From contig OY744609.1 in assembly GCA_963556255.1 (NCBI GenBank), positions 3,686,410 to 3,750,409 of the forward strand: a stretch of 64,000 nucleotides of DNA, written 5' to 3'. The DNA is from Allolobophora icterica. Its lineage: Eukaryota; Annelida; Clitellata; Crassiclitellata; Lumbricidae. Numbering within the stretch: the stretch's first letter is position 1; each line of letters begins with the position of its first letter. The notes under the pieces were generated by a model. It did not search any database. It was not told where the DNA came from and saw only the letters and a list, made by a program, of their open reading frames with translations. Shown here piece after piece: positions 1 to 12,218 of this stretch. The position numbers and the translations under genes are program-made.

Positions 1-1350
1 GCAAGCTCAAGACCGTAATAGTTAAGTAATAGACCCAGCGCGCCACCGATTACGTATTTGTGCATTTAAATACTTAACGTAGCACTTTATGTTTAGCTCA
101 ATAAAACGCCGTACCCGATTTAAGCGGTTATATGAGAATTTTTATTATCACACAAAAGAAGTCACGCTGCGCTTTAATAGCATCAGGTGATTGTAGCGAA
201 TATGGATTTATAGCGCTACAGCATAAGGCTAGTCACGGTTGGGCTGGTCGAAATTAGGCGAAAGTGAAGCATAGGTTGAAGCAGGTGTACGTGATAAGTG
301 AAGGTGGGCGTATTTCTGAAAGGAGTGCCGAGAAGAGAAGACGTCTGGGAGGACGAGTGAGAAGCTGTGGCTAGGGAAGAAGTAAGTTGTGCTATGTTTG
401 CTAAACCATTTGTGTACTATTGCGTTTGTGTGGAAGAGAATGATATGTAGTGTTTAGCACGTTAAATGGAGATTATTGTACAAGTACATGTAGGAGACGA
501 ATAAAGTAATATTGCATTTATGTAGAAGGAACTGTTGAGTAATGTATAGAATGTTAAATAGGTTATTCGTCAAAGAATAAAGTAATATTGCGGTTATGTG
601 GAAGAGACTGTTGAGTAGTGTGTTGAACGTTAAATAGATATTGTTGTAGACATAATAGACGAATTAATTGATGTTGCGTTTATGTAGAAAAGACTGTTAG
701 GTGGTGTATATAAAGTTAATTGGAGTTCATTGTGAATGTAAAGAGGACGGTAAAGTGTAGTAACTGGAATTTGGAATTGTGTCGTTGTATAATATGTGTT
801 GTAGAAACCCTAGCGGTCGGTGTGACCCTAAGGTGAATTAAACGTGAAATGACTCAACTGGTGTCGAGTGAATGAGTCATTTGTTACAGTGATCCTTTTT
901 AAAAGGTGTTACGTTTTGTGTTTAACGATATCTGTTTCAATCTTTAAAAAGGTGTCTTGTGCTTCATTTCTTCGTGTTTTCGTGTCCGCTGGAAATCCAT
1001 CGAAAAACGCCGCAAACGATTTGCACCAAAAATGTTAATAAGAGTTCCTTCTTAATAATGTTTGATTTACACGGTAGACCTCACACCATCATTATCTGCT
1101 CATACTCTGCTGAAAAGCGTAACACCGCGCCTATTAATCTGTTTCACTCTTTGATTTACCGGAAAGAGAACATTGATAACGGGCGTAGCATTGGGTTTTA
1201 ATAGAATCAGTCGGTCCCTTTAAAAAGGTGTTAAGTATTGCATTTAAGAGCATCTGTTTAACACTTTTAAAAGGTGTCTTTTCCTAACGTGTTCGTGATT
1301 TCGTCTCAGCGGAATTTCCGTCGAACTTACGGCAGTGACATTCCATGGCG
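1..1350. repeat. Duplicated dispersed-repeat block, first copy
   Basis: No gene is seen here. Bases 1-70 (the stretch with AATAGACCCAGCGCGCCACC) recur almost unchanged at about 5734-5795. Bases 60-180 recur in diverged form at about 6045-6165, and 890-1350 at about 6155-6560. The block contains several TTTAAAAAGGTGTC boxes, the reverse complement of the GACACCTTTAAA core found throughout the window. An 80-codon open frame at 959-1201 lies inside the repeat and has no recognisable domain. Confidence 0.6.
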
Positions 1351-1559
1351 CCATAATGGCCGATATATAATATAAGTGATATTTTTATGTGCTAACATAA
1401 ATGAAGCATTGTGTTGTTTTTAAGGGTAATCTCATCTTTCTCTGCAACATTGTCCGGGTCCTTGTGACGAAACTGCGAGCTATCAACTCACCCGATACCA
1501 TCCAAGCTAAGTTAGTAACCATTAGCAATCATACCTCTCGCTTTCTGCCCGCATCCAAT

Positions 1560-1935
1560 TTAAGGTCCTCATCCTTGTCTCTAAGGCTCAGCTTGGTTTC
1601 GCTCCAAAATATTTATGTGACTTATTTCATCGCCCTCACTCTGCGGCTTCTCTTCGTCCTCTTCGTTCATCTGACCGTTTGGACCTCCTCGTTCCCCGTG
1701 TCAGGACTTCACTGGCTCAATCTAGGTCGTTTGCTTCCATTGGCCCTGCTCTTTGGAATGGGCTTCCTCCGTTTGTTCGTTCTTCTATTCTCTCAGGTAG
1801 CGTCTCTTCCTCTTTTACCTTTCTTAAAACTTGCTTTTTCTCTCGGGGTCTATCGCACTGGGAGCGCTTCTGAATGGCCCTCCCGCTAGAAGCGCTTTAT
1901 AAATATCCGAATACAATACAATATACAATACAATA
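1560..1935 (+). mobile_element. Degraded LINE 3' end (reverse transcriptase C-terminus)
   Basis: With frame changes, this segment encodes the typical C-terminal end of a CR1/L2-type LINE ORF2, including GPALWNGLPP and a stretch resembling LGFAPKYL. Both are also found near the end of the long LINE frame at 15260-15450. It is followed by the LINE tail (GAGCGCTTCTG, then GCGCTTTATAAATATCCGAATA) and an (AATAC)n-like end. It is a dead, 5'-truncated copy. Confidence 0.7.
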
Positions 1936-2216
1936 TGGTACCTTCGAAATTCACTTTAGTAAACTGTTTTCTTTTTATATTTCTTTCAATTAATAGATTT
2001 AACGGCATCTGATGGCTGGCTTACGCGACCATTGACGTCGACATTACGGTTGCTTACTTTACCTTACCCTACCTTGCCGTACCTTAGGCCTACTTTACAA
2101 TAACTTGCCTTACCAAGTATTATTTGGCTAACTTTATAAGAGGAATAATAAAATAGACAACCTTATGAGAAAATTTAGGGAAATCTTCGTACTGACCCTG
2201 GCAGACGCCAGATTAT

Positions 2217-2560
2217 GTTAGCACTCGATGCTAATACGCAAATACTTACAATTTAACATCTGAATTAAACATGTCCATTTTAAGACATAATATTCACCAA
2301 TCGCGTTCAACCGCGTCGTTTAGAACTGTATTCTAGAAAAGACATCAACAGATGTTGTAGCCATGAGAGGTTTTAGTCACTAGCACAACTACATGAATAC
2401 GAAGTTAGACACCTTTAAACCAACGCCATTATTTGTTATGTGTATGTGTCTGGCGTGATTAACATTGAGTTTTGTCCTAACACTTTTCGTTGACCGCTGG
2501 AGACCATGCCTGAAATGCAAAGCTACAATCAGAAAGCTTTAAACGGGTTAACTTTATCGT
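2217..2560 (+). repeat. GACACC-family repeat, direct duplicate 1
   Basis: This unit starts GTTAGCACTCGATGCTAA and includes CCGCGTCGTTTAGAACTGT, GTTGTAGCCAT and TTAGACACCTTTAAA. The same elements recur in the same order at 2868-3235, so the two are direct duplicates about 650 bp apart. No coding capacity is seen. Confidence 0.7.
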
Positions 2561-2640
2561 ATCGTATCTAGTAATTTATAAGGCTCCTCTCGCAGTATAA
2601 TCTATTCAGAGGCGCATATAGGCTTATTAAGGCGCGTATC

Positions 2641-2830
2641 ATGATTATTTCAAAGCTAAGAGCAAAGCACCAGCTAATCACGAGGGGTTCTCCAGAGCTC
2701 GATGTCCACTGGGGGTCCGAGTCCGGTTTCCACAGAGATCAGAGAGAGGCAGAGCAGCTGTTACGGAAGCCTTCACTGAGGACGAGAACGCTTGGCATTC
2801 AGAAGATAAGATGGATTGGGGTATGAATTT
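2641..2830 (+). repeat. Dispersed repeat with CACCAGCTTATTCACGAG core, diverged copy
   Basis: The segment carries AGCAAAGCACCAGCTAATCA followed by GGTCCGAGTCCGGTTTCCA and GAGGCAGAGCAGCTGTTA. The same succession occurs at 9730-9910 and, reversed, at 44290-44480. It lies between the two GACACC-family duplicates. The open frames here are repeat-derived. Confidence 0.55.
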
Positions 2831-2867
2831 TTTAAGAAGCGAGTCTTGACCATGGCAGCCCCCAGAA

Positions 2868-3260
2868 GTCGTTAGCACTCAATGCTAAAAATTATGTAAA
2901 TAGAAGGCTACAAATTAACATCTGAATTAAACATCTCCATTTTAAACTGTAATTTATATTCACCAATCGCGTGCAACCGCGTCGTTTAGAACTGTGTTCT
3001 ATACACAAGACGTCAACGGCTGTTGTAGCCATAACATGTTTTTCACCACTAGCACTACTACATGAATACGGAGCTACAATATTAGACACCTTTAAAACAT
3101 TCTCACTGGACATATATATACTTCTGGCGCGATCATCAATTCATCTGCCTTGTTTCCAAGATTTCGTTGAGCACTGGAAACCATGTAATGAAAAGCAAAA
3201 CTACAATTAGAAACCTTTAAAACGGGTTTACTGTAGCTATATGTGTCTAGGCCCATTACG
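2868..3260 (+). repeat. GACACC-family repeat, direct duplicate 2
   Basis: This is the second direct copy of the 2217-2560 unit, with the same order of conserved blocks ending in TTAGACACCTTTAAAAC and then TATATATACTTCTGGCG. It differs from the first copy by scattered substitutions and small indels. No gene is seen. Confidence 0.7.
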
Positions 3261-3399
3261 CTCATCTGCCTATCATCATATACTGCCAGGCACGAAACAA
3301 AAAATGATGGACGAAAGTTATATAATAAGAAAACGAACTGAACTATATCAACCAACTTTAAAGACATCGACGAACTTCGTAGCTACAGGATGCCGTTAA

Positions 3400-4100
3400 A
3401 CAATGGAATACTACTAATATGCTTACTACTCCCTTCATTGTACTTTACTTTTAAATGGAAGAAACTGAATTAAAGTTAAGAAGATGAAAGAGACGTCGAC
3501 GCCTTACCCACATCGGGATAACAGAATTTCTTTAGACTGATTTTGTCTCCACTAACACCATCAACCCAGAAGCCTCTTATATTATACGCATGCAAACCAA
3601 TGACGACTTTGAACGAATCATCTCAATCAAGAAAATGAACTGATACACACTTATCAATACAGACGTTAACGGCCATAGCTGACATAAGACGTCGTTAAAC
3701 TGTGGATCCATCCATCCACTTAAGTCTTTGTTTTTTGGTCACACAGAATTTCGTTAACTGATGGCCATTAATCAGTGAAACACAAAGCTACAATTGAATC
3801 CTTTTAAACACCTCCGTTAAGGCTAAGCCTGTTATTATTTATCTGGCGATTTTATCGATGAACTCCGCAACTACCCATAAGATGTCGTTGAACTGGATCC
3901 TCTTCCTCATCTGGCGCCTTCAATCGTGCCATCAAACTTCTCCATTGCCCGTTCTCCTAAAGTGCCAGTCCGAAGATTGATTAAAGAAGAAGGGCAACGC
4001 TAAGTAACTTTCTTACGACATAGCGTCGACAAACAGAGGCTACTGTTTCTAGTAATTGATTTTCTTTTAATTAATTTTCTTTTAATCAACTTAGTGTGAT
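3400..4100. other. Non-coding stretch with GACACC-family fragments
   Basis: Only fragments are recognisable, such as CATAAGACGTCGTTAAACT and CATAAGATGTCGTTGAACT, which recur at 35530-35560, 47875-47900 and 60230-60250. No open frame of note and no RNA gene are seen. Confidence 0.5.
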
Positions 4101-4104
4101 GTCA

Positions 4105-4335
4105 GACCCAAGCCTGAGTCTTTCTTATATCACAGCGTCCTTAAACAACAAATATCCGAGAGTTTGCTTTTTTCTGTGTCAACTTATATGACGTAGTAGG
4201 CCTATGGACGTCAAACACCCTGTTTCATGTAAAAATTCGTAAAAGTCCGTTTATAGTGCGAGCACTTCTATTCGCTGTTTAAACACCTTTATTTCGCGTT
4301 ATCAGGGAACTATATAAGTCCCGTTTCCGTAACGT
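4105..4335 (+). repeat. GACACC-family repeat copy
   Basis: It runs from GAGTCTTTCTTATATCACAG through CGCTGTTTAAACACCTTT to CTATATAAGTCCCGTTTCC. The same blocks, in order, make up 7430-7637. The conserved TATATAAG after the GACACC-type box is typical of this family. Confidence 0.65.
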
Positions 4336-4414
4336 CAGTATTATTAGGTTGATGGCCAAACGAGCAATGACACGAAGACGGAGCGGAAGAAAATAGAACA
4401 AAGGAGGATTTGAA

Positions 4415-4539
4415 GGGAACTGAGTTGTCGAAACAGATAGGCAGAAAGACACACAGATGGACAGAGGCAGACAGATACACGATAGGATAGACAGATTGAC
4501 GAACACACGGATGGATAGACGAAGGACGGACGGATAGCG

Positions 4540-4572
<33 letters not shown>

Positions 4573-4645
4573 AGGACAGAGATAAAAAGAAACAGATGGA
4601 GAAAGACAGACGTAGAGACCGTGACAGACAGACGGACAGGAGGGT
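4415..4645. repeat. (GACA)n-rich degenerate microsatellite
   Basis: The stretch is dominated by GACAGACA and GACAGATGGA units, purest at about 4538-4570. The serine/cysteine-rich open frames on the minus strand here are translation artefacts of the repeat. Confidence 0.85.
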
Positions 4646-5579
4646 GGAGGTAAAGAGAGGGGTGGTTAGTAATTATGTTCCAGAGGTACAATGATCGCTT
4701 CCATAGTGATATCTTATTTGTTAATTTAGCCCACAGAAAAGAAATAACCACTTACAAGTTACAAGATTTAGAAAGAAAGCGTTTCCATCATCGGGCGCAG
4801 CATAAACGCTAAATGACACACGATAGCCAATTGGTTAGAGCGCTCTCTTTAGACACCTTTAAAACGTTGTTTAACGGTTTTATATAGGCAAACTCCGCCA
4901 CACCCTGTACTAATGCGACAATATAATACATTATAGCATTCTCTGCAGCACTAATATATACAGTGTACACTGTAAAGTATAGCATTGTACATTGAATAAT
5001 CCATTGTAAGTCAAACAATGCAAATACAATGCATTCTAGTCTATCTAATCTATTCCAAATTGACCAAATCTAATAAAATCTAATGTAATTGGGTTCCGTT
5101 GATCAAATCCTTGTAGGTGTTAGATTGAGGAGAGATATCTGCAGTGGATCGCATCCGGGATTTTTATCATCACCCTCGTTGTAAACCTGTAATAATCTGC
5201 CGTAATTGTATTGTAAATACAATATTAAAATTGTTGTATTGCTATTTTTAAGTAGGTAGGTATCCTGTGCAATAACCGGAAAAGGCCGTTTAAGAACTTC
5301 TGGTGCCTCCCTTAAAAAAGGTGTCGATAATAATAGTTATAAATATTCATCTGCTGTAGTTGAAAGCTGCATTTATCTAGCGCCTTTTCGTAGCATACAC
5401 TGTAATTGCTGAAAATTAATATCGATGAAATCAAAATTGTTATAAAAAATTATCAGCATTCATATAGCGCCAACGTTAACTTCTCAGAAATCTTTGAGTA
5501 TTACACGTCTGCTTCATTTAATCTATTCTAATGACTTCTATAGCGCCGTTATCATAATTGCCGAGATTCGATTGGAGAA

Positions 5580-5725
<146 letters not shown>

Positions 5726-5733
5726 GTCCATTA

Positions 5734-6560
5734 GGCAAGCTCAAAGCCGTAATGGTTAAGTAATAGACCCAGCGCGCCACCGATTATGTATATACTAGAC
5801 TAACTATAGTATTTGCCCGTCATTATTATGACGGCAGTGTATAATTATAGGCCTATATGTATCGTTGGTTAAAATGCCCTGATCGCCGTCGTCAAGACCG
5901 TCGTCAAGACCGCCGTCGTCAAGACGGCAGTACTGACGTCACAAATGGTTTCTGTTTAACAATAGAACAGAAACCGTTTGTGACGTAGCGTCCTCCGACA
6001 GACACTCGCTATATGGATATTATATGAATGATGTAATGAAATTACTTAACATATCGTCTTTTGTTTAGCTCAGTAAAACCCCGTACACGATTTAGGCGGT
6101 AATCCGAGAATTTCCATTATCTTCCAAAAGTAACACTGCCCCTTTTATAGCATCAGATGATCCTTTTAAAAGGGCGTTATGTATTGTGTTTTAAAAGGTG
6201 TCTTTTGCTTAATTTCTTCCTGTTTTCGTCTACACCGAATATCCATCGAAAAATGACGCATACTGATTCCTCTTAAAAATCTTCGATTTACACGGCAGGC
6301 CGCAGACCTCCATTATCTGCTAGTAATCTGCTAAAAAGCACGGCACGGCGCTTTAATAACGTCTGATGCTCGCTTTAAACAGGTGTTAACATCTGCTCAA
6401 TCTTTGATTTACCAGAGGGTGTTCATTGACCACAAGGCACGTAACTGGATTTTAATAGAATCAGATATTCCCTTTAAAAAGGTGTTAAGTATTGCGTTTA
6501 AGAGCATCTGCTTTGCTCTGTAAAAAGGTGTCTTTTGCTTAATGTGTTCGTGTTTTGGTC
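5734..6560. repeat. Duplicated dispersed-repeat block, second copy
   Basis: The block is in the same orientation as 1-1350. It opens with GTAATGGTTAAGTAATAGAC and later carries TTTAAAAAGGTGTTAAGTAT and TTAAAAGGTGTCTTTTGCTT as in the first copy. A hairpin-forming segment (5881-5990) is present only in this copy. Confidence 0.6.
5936..5986. repeat. Short inverted repeat (hairpin)
   Basis: Arms 5936-5956 and 5966-5986 are complementary at 20 of 21 positions, separated by a 9-base loop. They are preceded by three tandem GTCGTCAAGACCG-like units at 5888-5926. Confidence 0.75.
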
Positions 6561-7086
6561 TCCAGTGATAGGCACTAAACTATTTTTTTAAAGTTAAACT
6601 AAAATTATTTTCCAACTAAAAAAATAGTTTAACTAATGTTGGCAACTGATTTTGGAAATTAGTTAACTAAACTAAAAAAAGTAGTTAAACTTTTTCCAAC
6701 TTTTTCGACAAAATTTTCACAATAAAAGACGTTAAGTGAACTGTAATAATTTAAAGCGTCAATGACAATTTCACCTTCAAAAATATATATATATATATAT
6801 ATATTAATATATTAATATATATATATATTAACGAAGTTGAGTAGCCCTTCACGTATAGGACCGTATATTTATATAGCCTCGGAATAAGAGCTGTTTATGA
6901 GTAGAAATTTTCAGAATTAGATTTAGATCGTTTCAATGTGAACTCGTGAACTTTGACAAAAGAGTTGTCTCAGTTACAAGTAAGTAAGTAAGTGACGCAT
7001 TTGTTGGAATCAATAGAGTAACCAAAATGGTGATCCTTAATTGGTGTTACCATCACAGACGACCTCAAAGCCATAGCGCACTATTA

Positions 7087-7429
<343 letters not shown>

Positions 7430-7443
<14 letters not shown>

Positions 7444-7637
7444 TCTTATGATACAGCGTCCTTAACAGCAACTAACCGACAGTTTGGTTTTAATTGCCTC
7501 AATCTAAACGACGTAACATGGACGTCAAATATCCTGGTTGATGACAATTTAGTAAAATCCCGTTTATAGAGTGAACCAGTCTATGCGCTGTTTAAACACC
7601 TTTAATATCGCTTCATCACGAAGTTATATACGTCCCA
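7430..7637 (+). repeat. GACACC-family repeat copy
   Basis: It matches 4105-4335 block for block, ending TTATATACGTCCCATTT. The Harbinger-like MITE at 7641-8088 lies directly after it. Confidence 0.65.
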
Positions 7638-7640
7638 TTT

Positions 7641-8088
7641 GGGGCCATCCATATATTACGTACGCAAAAATCCGGGAAAATTGGACCCCCTGTTCGCAAG
7701 CGTACTTTCTTCTACACCCCTCCCCTGCGTACGTACGCTTGACGCACACCCCCCCCCCGAAGACCAGCTGCAGAAAGTGTCTCGGGAGCGACTGTCTGCA
7801 CTTTAGGTCAGATTGAAGGATGAGTGAGTGCCAATATAGACAAATTATAGGTGTCTCGTTCACAGCACAGAATAACTGCACATGGCTTTTATATAATGTA
7901 ATAAAATGCCATCGAACGACTATAGGACAATAGGCTACGGAGTTACAAATAGGCTAATGTGGACGTCATAATTAGAAATTTATTTTGCGTACGTACACAT
8001 TTTGCCCCCCCGTTCGCACCCGTACGCAAGATCGCCGAAATCCGACCCCCCGACCCCCTCCTTGCGTACGTAATATGTGGATGGCCCC
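7641..8088. mobile_element. Harbinger-like MITE, copy 1 (448 bp)
   Basis: The termini are inverted: it begins GGGGCCATCCATATATTACG and ends with the complement, carrying TACGTAATATGTGGATGGCC. It is flanked by TTT on both sides (7638-7640, 8089-8091), consistent with a 3-bp target duplication. Internal GTACGTACGC boxes recur near both ends. A second copy lies inverted at 28611-29080 and shares internal sequence (GCACTTTAGGTCAGATTGAA in this copy). It has no transposase. The superfamily is inferred from the 3-bp duplication and GG-starting ends. Confidence 0.75.
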
Positions 8089-8384
8089 TTTCTTCGTCCC
8101 CCGCCATACGCATACGAGCATTCTGGGATAGTTGGAAATCTCATACTTAAACAATGAAATGCATCGAAAAAAGTACGTGAGCAATCTTTTAATAATACAA
8201 GACAGTTGGTGTAAAATTTAATTGCTCTTGGATCAGGAAAAGCCCAAACAAGTCATTTAAGTGTTGACGTCTGGCACATAAACCTCGTGTTATTTATTCA
8301 ATCATTGTTATTCAAACGGGACAACGATGCGTAATATTATAAGTTCTTTTTTCTTACCTCAAGGCTTATTTCTTTTCTCTCAGC

Positions 8385-8462
8385 CTTGCGCACTGGCAGC
8401 GCCTCTGAACGGTTCACCCTAATAGAGGCGCTTGATAAATGTTTAAATACAATACAATACAA
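8385..8462 (+). mobile_element. LINE 3' tail fragment
   Basis: It contains CTGGCAGCGCCTCTGAACGG, then GAGGCGCTTGATAAATG and an (AATAC)n end. This matches the 3' untranslated end of the LINE at 15520-15585 and of the SINEs at 46159 and 54081. Confidence 0.65.
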
Positions 8463-9700
8463 AAAGTTCTTATTCACATAATTCTTCTACGTTTCACAAT
8501 CATTTACTCCAAGATTCCCAGAAGACAAAGCTTGTGAAAATCGGACGAAACCATAGATAATATTATTTATGCATGAGACTGAACGCAACTCCCATAATGC
8601 CTTTCTCTGACTATTGCTTGAAAATTCAGCAATCACGTCGAGTACAAGCCGCAATAATGATTGGATCCGGCACATCTCGAGGCTTTCGATGGAGAAAGGT
8701 ATTGTGGAAGAGAGAGGCTTGTAGTAAAAAACAAAGCATTTCAATTCCACAATGCCTTTCCCTTACAAACGTCGAGAATGATGGCTGCTTGTGCGAACCG
8801 TAGCTTTTCTGGAGACAGTCTATAACTGAATCATGATAAACTTTCAATCGATGAGAGACTATTTCCCGAACAATATATACTCTACAGTCTACATTATAAT
8901 TATACTTCTCAATACTCTGTCTAACTTTGTTCCATGCTGCGGTTTTTCAGCGTATGTTTTCTTTGTTAACAATAAACGAATATCATCATTCTTTCGACAA
9001 TTCATTCAATCATTAATCGCTCGTTGTTTAAAAGTAAGACAAATTCTTGTCCTAATTACGTCAATGCCACTGTTTTTGAAAAAACCTGAACAGTTTTCAC
9101 CTCAATAAACGATTTGAGTTCAAATCTGTCACTTATTTAATTCGTATAACTTAAGCTAGAAACTACAAAGCAAACAATTAAAAGTTTTCGCTAAATATCG
9201 CATTTCTGGCCAATTTCAGATTCTATTTCTAGGTCTCTACTAAAATCCAATAGTCAGTAGGCCTACTACTTTAAACAAATTGTCCTAGTAATGAAATTTT
9301 ACATGGTAGTTTCAACTATATAGTGGAGAGCAGCGTCAACCAATGCAGAAATTTTTGTTAACTTACGATTTCCGAAACCGACGTCCAGTCCTGAAGAACC
9401 TGGCATGGCGTCAATTGGCTTCTCGCTCGCGTAGATGAGCAGTGATCAGATTCAGAAAAAAGCTTTGCTTGCTAAGATGAGCTGCGAGCAACGCAGTCTT
9501 TGAAGGATATTAGCCATCGAAGGAACGTGCTTACAGCTTGGCAAATAGATTGATGCACGGAAGTCATTATCTACAGAACTTTCTTGTAGCTCAGCCAAAA
9601 ATGGCGCAATGAAGCGAATCGTATAACCATGGGAATTCACTATGACGTCATTTCAGTCGTAATATGAGGAATTTGAAACATTTCTATAGGGCCTATATAT
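8463..9700. other. Non-coding stretch, nothing recognised
   Basis: Short open frames occur on both strands (60-91 codons), but none shows a domain, a codon pattern or splice sites that join to a neighbour. No clear repeat family was recognised. Confidence 0.4.
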
Positions 9701-9725
9701 GATATATCTCGGGTACACATCCATG

Positions 9726-9960
9726 CAATTAGACAATCGCGTCTCCAAACTTCTCAAGCGCCACCAGACGGCCAAGAGCAGGGCACCAGCCTATTCACGA
9801 GCGCTACGTCAAATCAGATGGGGTAGTAGTCCAAGCTTAGGAGGTCCAAGTCCGGTTTCCAGAGGGATAGATCAAGAGAGGAGGCGCAGAGCAGCTGTTA
9901 AGGCGGGTGTCGTTTAATTAGGGCCACTCGACGAGAATAATTGGAAGGCGGAGGATCAGA
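9726..9960 (+). repeat. Dispersed repeat with CACCAGCTTATTCACGAG core
   Basis: It begins near CTCCAAACTTCTCAAGCGCC and continues GGGCACCAGCCTATTCACGA, GTCCGGTTTCCAGAGGGAT, GGCGCAGAGCAGCTGTTAAG and GGCGGGTGTCGTTTA. The second half is found reversed inside the foldback element at 44290-44480. Confidence 0.6.
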
Positions 9961-9989
9961 CGAATCAGAGTAGGGCTAGGAGTAGGCTA

Positions 9990-10765
9990 TACTTGAAAAC
10001 GTGAGACTAGAGGAACACGAGGACGTAGAATGGAGGACGGGTTGCAATGATGATGGACAGTGGTGGCGATCTTGTTTGACAGGTGAGGGGGACATTTTTG
10101 AACTGATCTGGTCAAAAAAGAGTTTTGAACTGATCTGGTCAAAAAAGAGGTAAAACAATTTATCGCCGCGAACTGATCTGGTCAAAAAGGTAAACAAAAG
10201 GTATGCGCGAAAAAATTTGAAGAACTTTTTTGGGGTTTCTTCAAAAAGTGGGGGATCGATGCATGGCGTATCTCCCCCCCACTGTAAAAGGTGGGGGAAC
10301 TTGTCCCCTCGACCCCCATGATCGCCGCCCATGATGATGGAGGAACTGCGAATCTGCGGAATTCAGAGGGGAGATCATTCCAGAGGCCTACGTGCTGTGT
10401 TGGATATGGGGAACTTAAGATGAGTATATATAATGACTGCGGGTCGAGAAAGACTGAGATAGGACAATGAACGGGTGGAGCGGGTTGCCAGCTGGATGGT
10501 GAAGAGATCACGGAGGTATTTGGGCTGTGAATATTATAGGGAGTTGTAGGTTAATTATAGGATTTTGAAGTGGATTTGCTCTGGGATTTTTAGCCAATGG
10601 AGTGACTGAGGATAGAAGTGATATGATCGATGTTTTGGGCGTTCTAGTGACAGCTCTGGCTAGTGAGTTTTGGATAAGTTGCAGACGCTTGATTTGGTTG
10701 GATTCAAGGTTGAATAGGCTTACATGACACCAGGGTGAGAATCGTGGGGGATGGAGTTTGGGGTT
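9990..10765 (-). mobile_element. Degraded LINE fragment, second LINE type
   Basis: The minus strand encodes, in broken frames, LINE ORF2 C-terminal signatures: IKRLQLIQNSLARAVTRTPK (around 10640-10715) and LWNDLPSEFRRF (around 10350-10390). Stops and frame changes separate the blocks. A 23-base unit containing AACTGATCTGGTCAAAAAAG recurs three times at 10096-10190. Confidence 0.65.
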
Positions 10766-10789
10766 CAACCCCCTAGTCTTTCTTAGAAC

Positions 10790-12110
10790 CTCCCAGTTAA
10801 GACTTCACTGCACACCCCAGAGGTCGTTTCCACTCCCCCCTCAGTTGCGCTAGTGTGATTAGATTGTGCGTATATTTTAGCATTTTCTTTCACAATTCAC
10901 TTTGTGGGTTACTGCTTTACTGTGAGATTTGTGACCATGTGAATTGTAGGCTATGCTAATAAATTTGGTGATGTCTTCACTTTAAGGAGTTTAAACTTTC
11001 TAAGCCTAGGCCTATTGCATTTTTGAATTTTATTAGTTTGCAAAACACGGATGAAATATTCAACTCCACGTGGATCAAACTCACCAAAGTCTGACCTCCA
11101 GTAGGCCTATGTTTTCTACAATTCTCAGACTGCATAACACTATAGGCCTATAATCTAATCTAATCTAACCTAATTTAATCTAATCGAACATAATCTAAGA
11201 GCTTCTGAAGCTCGAATATCGTAATCGTAGCATCAAAATATCTAAGGCGCCATTTTAAACCTAAGTGCAGGGCACCAGCTTATTCACGAGCGCTGCCACG
11301 AGTCAGAGAGAGGTCATGGTCGAACATGAAGTTGTATTTCCCAACAAAAATATTCAATGATCAGCGGCGTGCTAGAAACCTAAGAGGCTAAGAATAGGTA
11401 TAGGTGCTAGAAACTGGTTGTCGAGCTTCGATATAAACAGTTGATTAAAACGTAAAGACTATTGCAAATAAACCCCATTTTATAACAGAAAACTTTGAAG
11501 ACGTAAAGAGGAAAGAGGTATGTAGACCTGTGTATTGACCTAAGATCTAAGTTGTGCTGCCCAGTTTTTTATGGAATAAAATTTTCGCGGCTAGTACAAA
11601 TTTCACTGAACATTGCGAAATATTAAACAATAAATTAAATGCCCGAAATAAAATTCCTGAAATGGGATCTGCTAATTTTGAAATCTGATTGGCATTAGCA
11701 TTTTTTCGAGGATAATGATATTAATGCGGCAAATTTGCATTTGTCGGGATCAACGTGTAACAATCTTTTCACGTGATCAGAGCGATTGACTATATCATAA
11801 ATCGGTAGGTAGTTCTTTGGAGAGGTTTATAAAGGCGCTGTATAAATAATGGGTAGCATTACACTGCATTATAACATTTACCCAACCAGTTGCTGTAAGT
11901 GTTTCTAAAGGTAAATGTTAACTGATGAACTTTCGTAATGAATTCATTTTAAGGTTGTTTAGGCACCTTTGTTTGGTTTCGGAGAAGCGGCGCTATATAA
12001 ATTCCTAATACGAATATGATATGCCTAACATTACATTATAAATTAATGAATGTAATAATGTATTTTGAAATTTACACATATTGCTTCTAAAACTTAAATT
12101 GACTGTTTTT
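10790..12110. other. Region upstream of the NT5C3 coding start
   Basis: It holds a copy of the CACCAGCTTATTCACGAGCG repeat (about 11235-11350) and LINE-like tails (GGCGCTGTATAAAT at about 11834; GCGCTATATAAATTCC at about 11988). The NT5C3 start codon follows a splice acceptor directly, so at least one non-coding 5' exon must lie here or further upstream. I could not place it; the donor-like GTATGT at about 11518 is one weak candidate. Confidence 0.4.
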
Positions 12111-12113
12111 TAG

Positions 12114-12218
12114 ATGGCTGACTTTGCCAATTTAAGGAGCAAAGGAAATGTGCTTTCGAAAGATTTAGTTGAGAAAATTCTTCGCAATCTTTCCACCGAT
12201 GGAAGCCAACATCTTCAG
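12114..12218 (+). CDS. NT5C3: NT5C3 coding exon 1 (residues 1-35)
   Basis: The ATG follows the acceptor TTTTTTAG directly and the donor is CAG/GTAATT, phase 0. It encodes the N-terminal helix region beginning [11 protein letters not shown]. An upstream in-frame start in an unseen exon cannot be excluded. Confidence 0.85.

Noticed and set aside
1679..1873. 64-codon frame as a small gene
   Set aside because: It is the conserved C-terminus of LINE ORF2 (GPALWNGLPP) followed by the LINE tail.
4279..4751. Minus-strand frames rich in Ser/Val/Cys/Leu (SVCLSVCLS)
   Set aside because: Translation of a degenerate (GACA)n tract; no start context, no domain.
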